A program made the position numbers and the translations under genes. A DNA stretch of 64,000 bases, taken from Tetradesmus obliquus (Eukaryota > Chlorophyta > Chlorophyceae > Sphaeropleales > Scenedesmaceae). This document shows, piece by piece, positions 12,363 to 24,618 of this stretch; position 1 is the stretch's first letter; every line of letters starts with the position of its first letter. Under the pieces are notes generated by a model. The model worked only from the letters and a program-made list of their open reading frames with translations, had not been told where the DNA came from and did no database searches. Location: assembly GCA_030272155.1 (NCBI GenBank), contig CP126193.1:3534001-3598000 (forward strand), written 5' to 3'.

Positions 12363-12436
12363 GAGGGTGTGTGTGGCCAGGGGCAGCGCCCCTGGGCTCC
12401 ACACCCTCTACCTGTCCACTTGCGCCCTAGGGCGCA
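12363..12436 (-). other. Strong hairpins in the LINE 3' UTR
   Basis: Between the tail and the stop codon lie a near-complete inverted repeat at 12363-12408 (gagggtgtg paired with cacaccctc, plus an inner ggggc/gcccc stem) and a 16-bp perfect palindrome at 12421-12436. A third, smaller stem pairs 12322-12329 with 12343-12350. Such structure could be what the element's reverse transcriptase recognises (inference). Confidence 0.6.
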
Positions 12437-12461
12437 GGCGGGGTGTATCGCTGTCGTGCGC

Positions 12462-13209
12462 TCATCTAAACCGTGGCTTTTTGCGGTGGTCTGGCTCGCC
12501 GGTGCCGTGCTTTCGTTTCTTTGCGGGGTTCAGGTTTGGCTGTGCTGGTCTTGCGCCTGTACATTTCCTTGATGCCGTCATGATCGCCTTACGTTGCCTC
12601 CATATCTTCTGCATGTTGGTCACCGCTGAGAAGTGCAGCATCTTTGCCAGTGCTGCTAATCGTGGTCCTTCTACCCCTAGTTGGTGTTCCATTGTGTCTA
12701 TTGTCTCCTTGTATATCACCCCAGTCACCCCTAGTAGTATCGGCGCAACTGTAATTCTGCAGTCTGGGTCGTGTGTAGCGAACAGCTCTCTCAGCGCGGC
12801 ATGCTGGTCCTGTGCGCGTTGCCGCTGGGGTTCTGGGTCTGTGTCTTTGCAGTATCTGATCTCTGCAATGACGTAATTCATCTGACTGCTCATGCCGTCC
12901 ATCTTCTGCATCAGAATGTCAGGGATGCTGCCTGTGTAGGCTTGCAGTGAACTGCGCAGAGCTGGGGGCATGTTTGTGGGGAGGTCAGTGTCTCGCAGGT
13001 AGCGGTTACATGGCAGGCGTGCTGGGACTTCGCCGTCTGGCCACCGTCTTCGGATGCCCACGTCTGTCAGCAAAATAGCACTAGCGCCTGAGCTTTTGTA
13101 TATTGCTTCCACAATCAGGGACCCTGCTGCATTGTGGCGGCTGGTGACAGTAGTAGATAGCCTAGGGCATCCGCTGATGGCATGGTGGCAGCTGTCTGTG
13201 TCGCCACAC
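12462..13209 (-). pseudogene. LINE ORF C-terminal fragment: zinc knuckle plus PD-(D/E)XK-like domain
   Basis: About 249 codons at the end of a retrotransposon ORF. It begins with a C..H..C knuckle (CHHAISGCPRL) followed by RHN, an arrangement typical of R2/NeSL-class elements between the reverse transcriptase and the endonuclease. Next comes a PD (SIPDIL) and, about 17 residues on, AEIRYC, resembling the PD...ExK core of restriction-like endonucleases with Arg in the Lys position. The C-terminus is Lys/Arg-rich. The open frame continues to 13445, but beyond the duplication at 13210 that is host flank and not part of the element. Exact LINE clade unknown. Confidence 0.7.
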
Positions 13210-13219
13210 GGCCTAGTCT
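13210..13219. repeat. Target-site duplication, right copy
   Basis: Exact copy of the 10 bases at 12291-12300, marking the 5' truncation point of the LINE. Confidence 0.8.
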
Positions 13220-16200
13220 CCAGGTCGCATGCGCCGCCGCAAATGTGGGGCTGAATCTCTGTTGTGGCTTGCGCCACAACACCATGTCGGCATGCTGGAG
13301 CACAGCTGACATGTACAGCAACGCAGCAAGTTAGACTGCAAGGACACAACCAGCAAGCCGCGCTGTTCAAGCACACAAACAATCTTTGGTGTGGCAAGGT
13401 CTGGGCATGTTCGGATATGCGTACTCTACCAAGCTCGCCGCACACTGCTTAAAGCGATTATCGGAGTTCGGGGCTGATGCCTCACATCGTTGCCATGCAC
13501 ACGTGCTGCAACCACAACCAACAACCAAGCAGTAGGCCCCGGAAACCCCACGACACAGCCTGTCATATCAATGCAACCAGTGGTGCAGTTTGAGAAGCCA
13601 CCATTGCTGCTACACTTAAAACACAGCAGAGAAGGGAGGCTGCAGGCGGCATTCAAACCTGTCACCCTGCAACCGTTGGTGCGAGACAGTACCTAGCAAG
13701 CATTCACCCATAAACGCTGCTGCTTGCAGCAAGCAGATTCAACAGGCCCTAATGTTCTGGACGGCCCCTGCTTGTGAACAAAACACAGCAGCTGTGTCAG
13801 CCAAAGCTAGTACCAAAGCCTCGTAAACAAACGCACTGTTCGCAGCATGGCAGCTAGCAACGGAATGGCGCACAGGCTGTGAATTTCCACAGTATCCCAG
13901 CAGTAAGGCATGCGAAAGGCATGCTGTGACGTGTGGCTGGTTAAGCACACATCACAAGATCCACAACAGCAAGGTCTGGCTCTGGCCCCATAAAGATCAA
14001 CCCTGTAACAACAGCTGCAGCAGCAGACCGCACTCGCTCTGAGGGTAGTCAACATCCCTTGTACTACAATAATGTGAGCGGCTGCAAGAGTGAGCACAAG
14101 TCAGCTGTGCATGTCATGCAGTTGCAGCCGGCTTTGACCATCTGTGGCAGTCACAGGGCCAGCAGGGTACAAGCTGTTGCGGCTACGTACACAATCAACA
14201 ACCCCACACATCAACAACTGCTGTGTCGCAAACTGCAACAGGCTAGTGCGGCCAATGCAGTACCCCTTTACTAAGTGCACACACAAGCTGCAGCATCTTT
14301 GGGGTGCACTGCATGCGTGCCACAAGAGCCGGGCAGCAGCGTTTGTGTATGTCATGTTAACAACACCGCCCCTCAATGCTGAACAACCTGTTGTCAGCTC
14401 GCACGCTGCTCGCTTCTGCCCAAATGCTGAGGAAGGCGCAGTGTAGCAACCCAACGCCACAAAGCATCTTTTCCAAAACTCTGAAGCAGAAGCAGCACGC
14501 CCACAAGTACAAGGGAGCAACGCTGACAACCTAATGGGAGGAAGATGTTGCATGACGAGTGCTTCAACAAACTGCCACGCAGCCGCAAAAGCGCCCAGCA
14601 GGCTTTCTGGCTGCGTTCAAAGTGCTGCCGCAGCTTGCTGCAGCGCAGCACGCCAACCTGTGCGCAAACGTGTTTTGCGTTGTTCTGAAAGCTATGACGA
14701 GGTTTGCTTTGCGAACGTGAGGCAGATCTGACCGTGTGCCATCAACCATAACCCGTGCAACCTCAGCATATCAGTCAGGGGCTAGATCTCAACAACACAA
14801 ACAAGCCAACATAGAAGCCATGCAGATTTCAACAGCCACCAAGATGTACAAGTCGCCGTGAGCACACGATCGTGCCAGCACAACAGCACTGAAACCCCTT
14901 GCATGCACGCGTGCAGCCCATGGCATCGGAAACATGCCTTTCGGGTGAGGACCAGGACACCTACGCACTGCAGCCGCCACTCAAACTTTGTAACACATCA
15001 GGAACACATCATTGCGTTGAGTAGCGCCACATGTGTTGATTGGCTAGTCGCCAGCGCTGCCTGTGAGCCGGGCAGATGACACCCTCGCTGACTCCAGTGC
15101 ACTGCGCCCAAGGCAGTACCATGAAGGGTAACTTAGCAGCACATGCACTCGCCACTGAATCAATGCTGCGCAGAACGGACTGCGCTGGTATGAACAGGCT
15201 CAAGGCCTGCAACTGATGTAACAAACAGCCAAGACCAGGGCACCCAAGCCACGACACAATGCCATGAGTGAGTCGGCGTGCTGGACACAACCACGCACAA
15301 GCAGCAGTGACCCTGCTGCGGCTCGGAAGCATCTCCAACAACACCGTCAGAGAGAGCATGCCTTGCGGTGTGTGGCAAGCTCTCTGCATGTAATGCCAAG
15401 GCACTTGCGCCCACACAAAGCTGCTGGCCCAGCAGAACAACAGCGTAAACACGGCCAGCAGACTGTGCAGCACAGCTAGAAGAATCCCGCCCCAAGCAAG
15501 CAATCATCCGCTGCAGCAATACAGGGCTGTCAGGAGCCCGTGCTGTGGCTCACAACCTGGTGTGCTAACACAAAAGAAGCTGGTCCCTTGACGTCAAGGA
15601 GCCACCCCCAAATTGTGCGCAAAAAGCGGCCGCGCTGCTTGAGCGCCGAGTGCAAGTGCAAGTCATCTGCTCAACAGAACCAACCATGGCGGGACAGTGT
15701 CACCAGCCAGCAAGTCGCAATGCTGCGCGGTGCATATGTACTACAGCGCGCCAGCCGCACAGCAGTGTCTCTGAGCTGCTGTGGTGAACTCCATGCATGG
15801 CAGCCCTAGTGCGGCTGACACAACAAGCCAGGAGATTGTCAGATGTAACACGCATGGGGTGATTGGTGCTGCAGACAGCATGACTGAGCTCCGGCTGAAA
15901 GCCAGAGGCACCATATGCAGCAGCCCTTGTGTACTGCGTGCAAACCACAAGCCTGAAGCATTTGTGCGCCGACACGAAAGCAGGGGAGCGTGCATACATG
16001 TGGCAGGGCCGCATCAACAGTAAAGAGCCTTACTGATGCAGGCGTCTCTGTTGGAAAGGGGCCAGCTGGCAATGCGCTGGCAGCTGTGGTTCACGAAACT
16101 GCATCAGCAGCACCAGCAGCACCGAAAGCACCCAAACAAAGCCAACTGATGCTCGTGCTGATGCTGGCAGGCTGAAGATGCTGCGGGCTGGCTGCAGCAG

Positions 16201-18374
16201 CCCAGGCATAGCACCACAACAGCTACGCAGCGCAGGAGTGTTATTCAATGCAAGAGTGCAAAACATCAACCAACCGCTGACAAGCCAAAGCCGGTGATTT
16301 CCACCCCTGCAGGAGCTTACAAAGCTCAGGGTCTGGTACAACCACAGGGGCAGCCAGCACATGCTGACACATGCTGCAGCTGGGCAGCAGGCACGCAGCA
16401 CCTGACAGGCCATCCCTGCAGGCATCCCTCGCTCCCTCCGAAGATACAAGCAGGCAAGTTGGCTGCACAGCCACGCCTGGAAAGGGCTGTGCCAAAAAGC
16501 GCCGACTCCACAACGGTTCGCAACATCTGTGACCGCACATGCTGTTGCAAGTGTCCTCCACAATGCAATGCCTGCCAAGTCACCTGCCAGCATACTGCTA
16601 TTGTTACTGTCAGCGTACAGCTGGGCCAGGATGCAACAAGCGCAGCGCATGCACACCAGCAACGCAAGCGGCATACATTGCAGCCGAAGCCTGAGAACCT
16701 ACACACTCCATGCCATCTCAACCCTTCTAGCCGAGCTGTTGCGACCGAGCAGCTCTATTGCCTAGTTGTCATGTGTTGTTGCCGTCCGTTCCTTACCATG
16801 CGTACCTTTGCACACCAGAACCGCGCCAAGCTATACGTGCATGTGCACATGCGACATGCAGCTGCCAACAACGCAAGCATACACACTCGCATCACTGAAA
16901 CAGCATCCTGACCCTGCTGCCTGAACAGACAAATCGGCCTCATGCTAGCCGTGCATGAGAGATAACACCGCCGGGATATGCAAACTGCAACCCAGCAACT
17001 GGAGCCCCACCTGACATTGTCTGCAAGAAACGTGAAGCGCATAAACCTGCAAGTCTGCAGACCTGAGACCCAATCACAAACCAAGCTGCGGCACCCCCCA
17101 GCGTCCGTACGCTGTGTACTGTTCAGTCAGTCCCCCACCACTGCGCTGGGCACTGTTCAGCACATCACCAGGGAAATGCAGCACTGGCAGCGAGCCCACC
17201 ACATTGTGTGTGGCTCCAGCAACCCAGCGCAAAAGCCGATCCATCCGGGACTATGCAGCACCAACGCCGCTTCTATCTGTGATGGCAGCACGTCCTGCTG
17301 GAACAGACTATGCTGCCTGCCACAGCAAGAGGAGCCGCCGTATCAACAGACACTCGTGAGCCGATTGCTGCCTTAGCCATGCAGGCGATGCAGCTGAGCA
17401 CTTCGCAACCCCAACGCAGACAAGTGCACTGGCTGAAGCGTCGTATGCTGTCCAAACCCACGGTGAGCCAAACTTGACAGCAACCCGACACACAGCGCAA
17501 AGGAACAGGAGGCCGATGCTGGCGCAGCCACAGGCAGTAGCGGACCTCAGCAAGCATCTCTGCAAACAAGCCATTGGTAGAATATGCAGCCCACCGCATA
17601 CTGGTAGCGGCAAGCAGACAACAGTGTCGGATTGCAGCCTGTTAGGTGCACAAGCGATAGCTGCAGTCCGTACTGGGTGGTGTCAGCAGCATGGCAACAC
17701 CAACAGCCAGTTCTGGCCCGCCCTACCAGCCTGAAGCAAGCATGGCTGCTGAACGGAGTTGCAACTGTGTTTTAATCTGTCTGACACATCGCTGGCAAGT
17801 GCAGGCCAACATCAGATGCTGGACATGCAGCCGCGCAACGAGCAGAGCAGGCTGCAGCTGCCACAAACGCTTTGAAACAGATGTAAATCAGTTATATCAG
17901 CCACACACAGTGAGTGAGTGAGTGAGTGCACACAAAAACCTCAGCTGTGCTTCCCTCCAGAATTGAACAGACGCTGGGCATTGTGGGTTGCCCTACAGCA
18001 GCGACTGATAGACTTCATCACTGACCTAGTGCTCCAGCACAGGTATGCTTGCGGCTCCTGATCTCCGCTGTACCCCACACAATTTTTCTTGTAACCATCC
18101 TCGGGGCGACATCACTGATGTTTGAGCTGGCAGCTCGCAAGCATGCAGCACAGCCGATGCAGACACACACCAACAATCCAAGTGCCGTGCCCACCGGGTG
18201 TTTGTTGCACCCACAGTGCTGCACCGCATTTGCTGGCATACACAACGCCCACAGTGAATCACTTAACACCCCCACATTTATTAAGCCACACCAGTCAAGC
18301 AGTCAGCACACCCCGCTGCAAACTGCAGCCAGCACAGCGTTCGAGCCATGCCATGGCAGTTGAGCCGTGGCGCT
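13220..18374. other. Five-kilobase stretch without a recognisable gene
   Basis: Scattered short open frames on both strands, none with a familiar motif and none forming a phase-consistent exon chain. A (GTGA)5 microsatellite at about 17908-17928 resembles the LINE tail, but the adjacent sequence does not match the LINE 3' UTR. CAG/CTG runs, common in neighbouring genes, are scarce. It may be decayed repeats or an unexpressed spacer. Confidence 0.45.
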
Positions 18375-21347
18375 TCAAGCCTGTGTGACTGCCAGCTGCA
18401 TGGTCTGGAACTGCTGCATGACCTGGGACAAGTCTCCAGACATGTGCAGATGGTTGGATCCGCGCAGCTGCATACCTGAAAGCCCCATTGAGGTCACATG
18501 GACCGGAGCGTGCGACACTTGCCACCCTGCTGCTGCCTGCCCGCCCACCAGCGCACCCAACAAGTTGCTGCTGCTGCCGGCGCTGCTGCAGCTGCTCGGC
18601 GTTGCTGCTGCCAGGCCTGTTATGTCGTTACCACACGCATCGGTCCCGCTGCCCGAACTGACAGCCAGCAGCACACCAGCAGGCAATGCAATGCCTTGCT
18701 GAGTCAGCAACTGGCCTGCTGTGGCAGGCGGCAGGCCGCCTGCTGCTGCCAGAGGCAGGGCTGCAGCCAGGTGCCCAGCCGTTACTGCTGCTGCTGCTGC
18801 TGCAGCATGCCCACCCAACCCCAGGCCATCCACACCCCAGCCCTGCAAGCTGCCATCTGCTGCAGGCACCATGAACAAGCCACTGCCATTGTGAAGCCCA
18901 GCAGGGCCTAAAGTGCAGCCCAGCTGCTGCAGCTGCTGGGGGTGCTGCCAGGAAGGTGCCGCATGTGTGCCAGCAGCAATTAGCATGTTGCTGCCGGCAA
19001 GCCCGCCCATCAATGTAGTGCCTGCGAGACCCCCAACTGCCATGAACTGCGGCGCAGCAGCAGCAGCAGCAAACGGCGCAGCGCTGCTGCCAGGCAGTAT
19101 GTGGCTGCCGACCAGGGCCTGGTTGGCTGCTGCAAATGTCATCAGCTGCTGCTGCTGCTGCAGCAGCAGCAGCAGCGGCTGGCTGCTCATCGCATCCATG
19201 CCAGCTGCCTCGCCAAGCTGGCCATTTGCCAAGACAGCGTAACCTGGCAGCTGCATGTACGCATGCTGCTGCTGCTGCTGCTGCTGCAGCAGCGGCACAC
19301 TCGCCGGCACGTGCAGCTGCCCTTGCAATGCTTCCTGCAGCATCTGCGGGTGCTGCTGCTGCTGCTGCTGCTGCTGATGTTGCTGCTGCTGCTGCTGCTG
19401 CTCCTTGTACCGCTGCTGCTGCTTGGCCCTGCTTAGCTCTGGCATGCTGCGCTGCTTGCTGGTGATCGCTGCTCCTGCACTCCAGCACAGCTCAGCAGGA
19501 GGCAGGCCATCCTGCAGCTGCCGCAGCTCCTGCAGTGCAATGCAGCAATGCAGCAAGGGCAGCAGCACAATAGCACAGCAGATGCGCAATCGTTGGGCGA
19601 CACAACGCGCTGCTGTGTCGGCCTACAGATTCTGTTACATTCTATGAGGCATGTGGGCCGCGCGTGGATCATGTCTGTTGTGCTGGCTACGAGTGCAGCA
19701 TGGTGCTTTCAGAGGTCTGCTGCAGCAGACTTGACAACAGTGTTTCCAGGCATGCTAGTAGATGTTGCAGGGGCAGCTGTGGGGGCATACCTCGCTTGAG
19801 TGGGCGAAGAAGCAGACGCGCCGGTCGCAGTTGGAGCGGAAGAGGCACATCTCTGTCCGAAACCTGTTTGGGTGTAACAGATGATGGACTACGTCAAGGC
19901 AGGTGCAAGGCAGACTATATAGTTTGCTAATACGCACAACTATGACTCGCAATGCATCTGCACACATGCACCTGCAGGCGTCCCACTGCTGTTGTTTTGA
20001 TATGGCTGGGCCCGCTGCTGCGGTGCTGAGTCAGCATGAGGGCTACGTTGTTGTGCACAGCATCAGTCTGTCCAGCTTGTAGCACTGGTTGTGTTTGCTA
20101 GTCCGATGTTGCTGCCGCGCACTCACCGCTTGGGATGCAGCCAGTACTCAAACAGCTGCATTCACAAACAACCACAGGAACAATGCATCAGTCAGTAAGG
20201 TTGTTGCTGACATCAGCAGGCATGTAACAGTTGGGAGCAGCAATCCTGCTGTCAATTGCACAGCAGCGAAAGCCTCCTTGTGCTGGATCTTGCATTTGCG
20301 CATGCATGTGTGCACATCTGGCGAAGCTCAACATATACTTGGAGTGCTATGGCGGCACGTTGCTTACGTTGTGTGAGTGGGGGCAGTCATCGCCCCGTGG
20401 GCACTCCAGCCTCTACAGCAGCAGCAGCAGCAGCACGAGTGTGGTGCAGATGTGTGGACTTGCCAACAGGCCGCAACAGGCTGCCAGATGAAGAAATGCA
20501 CATGCCACGACCTAGCACTGCACATGCATCTGCTGGCTGAGATTGGCACACACATGTGCAGCGCTGTCACCGTGGCGTCATTGCTGGCTGTCATTGAGTG
20601 GGGTTACACGCTGGCCAGATCTACACAGTTGGCTCACCTGCTTGGCATACTCGCAAGCAATGGGCAGGTAGTTGTGTGTCCTCAGGTCTCTGCGGGTGGC
20701 ACGCTCGCCCTTGTGCCCACACAAGCAGCTGGCCCAGTCATCTGCAAACAATCACACCTTGTGGGTCTGTCATCCTGGCAGTGATTAACATTATGATCAG
20801 TGATCATAACCTGGTCCAGTGCTGACGAAGTGCTGATGGCTGTTGCCAGCTCCATATGCTGCCAGCTGACATATGCTTTACAGCAGATGTCACTCTGTAG
20901 CAGACAGATGCTGCGCAAGTGGCTGTAGACGGAGGGCTGCGGCTGCTGGGCATGATGTGGGTGCTGCACAAGACAGCTGGCAGCGCAAGAAACCCTACTC
21001 GATGTGCAATCGCAGCGACACCGCAGCTTACGTGGATACTTTCTGTTGCAGGGCGTGACCTGCATGCAAGAATAGCGGTTGCGACAGTCAGCTGAGCCCA
21101 CCATACCTGTAATCGCCCGACTCATCACCACTGCCTCAAACGTTCACATGCTCGGCTGCTCAACACCAGAATATCAATTTCTATATAATTTTGCATATTA
21201 AGGGGCATCGGGCAAAGCAACATCACTGCTGTCAAGGCGGACCATGACAACTGAACTAGTGACAATGATCAACTGAAGCGCCCACCTTCAATGAATATGT
21301 TAGAAACTCTTCGCTCAATGATATTCCTGCCTGCAGTATGCAGTTGA
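18375..21347 (-). CDS. RR-type tandem CCCH zinc-finger protein, 5' end uncertain
   Basis: Exons 21286-~21347, 21032-21059, 20638-20741, 20368-20412, 19791-19892 and 18375-19529. The first fragment (EEFLTYSLK) and VTPCNRKYPHDW match the region ahead of the fingers in plant RR-TZF proteins. Finger 1 is C-x8-C-x5-C-x3-H (CEYAKQ..., CPHSH) and finger 2 is C-x5-C-x4-C-x3-H (CLFRSNC, CFFAH). They are separated by exactly 16 residues, as in the plant family. These proteins bind RNA, shuttle between nucleus and cytoplasmic granules, and affect mRNA turnover. The last exon adds 384 residues of Gln/Ala/Gly-rich low complexity. The intron between the fingers has a non-AG end (see findings). I could not fix the start codon. 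Confidence 0.8.
19893..20367 (-). other. Non-canonical intron between the two CCCH fingers
   Basis: On the sense strand it begins GTAAGC and, if the reading frame and the 16-residue spacer are kept, ends TTGAC. Both junctions share ACGTA (20365-20369 and 19890-19894), a 5-bp direct repeat. Confidence 0.55.
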
Positions 21348-23377
<2,030 letters not shown>

Positions 23378-24581
23378 TCACGCTAGACTGTCCATCTTTA
23401 CACTGACAGCTGTTGCTGCCTGCCAGGGCTGCAGCAGCACCCCCTGTAGCTCACGCGAGTCTGCAGCAACACAGCACCTGTGTCTCAATCAAGTGCACTC
23501 ATTGCTGACGCGACAGCATCAGTGCCCAACATGTCCCGGGGTCAGCTTATATACATAAAAGCGTCACAACGCACCTGCAGCAGCTGCAGCTGCTGCGGCG
23601 TTGCCAGGGCCCCCTTGGCCTGTGAGATGAGGTCGGAGGCCTCCCCGCGAGTCAGTGACCCTGCTGCAGCAGCTGCCGGTAACTCCGCCTGAGGCGCAGC
23701 AGGGCAGTGCAGCAAGCACAGCAGACGAGATCGGCCGCGTGGGAATAATGTGTAGACGCTGAGATGCATATATGCACGACGGCAAGCTTGAGGCTGCTGT
23801 GCAGCAGTGTAAAGCTGCTGGCCAGCCGTGTAAGAGAGCGGCTCCACGCAGTCAAGGGCGTCTGAACAACACCTTCTCATCATCCGCAGTCAAAGTCAGA
23901 TGAATGCACAGCAGTGTGGTTGCAGAGGCGCCCTGCGCAGCACAACCCAACAGGCACACACCGCTGCTGCTGCTGCTGCTTCCGCTACCCACCTGCATTT
24001 GCTTCAGCATCTCCAGTTGTCTGTCGCTGGCGGGTTTCTTCCTCCAGGGGGCGTCCTTTGAGAATGTCTCAACCTTTGCGACTCCCATAAACGCAGGCTT
24101 CCCCTTGTCCCCAGAGCGCTTGAAGGAGGCCTGCGTAGAGCGCCCCTGCTGTGCCCGCTGCTGCCGCACCAGGGATTGTATGAAGTCCAAGGCTTTGCCA
24201 TAAGCGTCACTTTCTGTCATGCCCCGCACTGCAGACGGCGCCGCGTTGGTCCAGCTGCAGGCATCATACAGCTTCGGGGCTTGGTGAAGCACCACAAACC
24301 TGCAGGGCGCCAGGCGGCAGGGCCGTGGGGTCGTATAGAAGTCAAAACCACAACAGCTTTCAGTGAGTAGGCAGGCAGGCACATGGCGGGTTTGATGGGG
24401 CGCTTGGGCATGCTTTCGATCACAGCACAGCATCACAGCAGCTGCAGCAGTTGCAGCAGCCACCAGGAGTCGATAGCAATAGTGGCTGTTGGAGGTGGCG
24501 GCAGGCTGACAGCAACCACACTTGGTGTTCAGCCTGCCTGCCACACACTTCACCCATTGCATTGGACTTTGATCAACATCA

Positions 24582-24618
<37 letters not shown>

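Larger units (their letters stand above)
12301..13209 (-). mobile_element. 5'-truncated LINE with restriction-like endonuclease C-terminus
   Basis: A 909-bp insertion on the minus strand, flanked by a 10-bp perfect target-site duplication. Its 3' end is a (GTGA)5 microsatellite on the plus strand, as expected for a LINE tail. It holds only the last part of the ORF plus a structured 3' UTR; the reverse transcriptase is absent, so it is a typical 5'-truncated, dead copy. The perfect duplication suggests a fairly recent insertion. Confidence 0.8.

Noticed and set aside
13210-13445. N-terminal extension of the LINE open frame
   Set aside because: It lies outside the target-site duplication, so it is host sequence that happens to be in frame.
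17908-17928. Second (GTGA)5 tract as another LINE end
   Set aside because: Adjacent sequence does not resemble the LINE 3' UTR and I found no flanking duplication.
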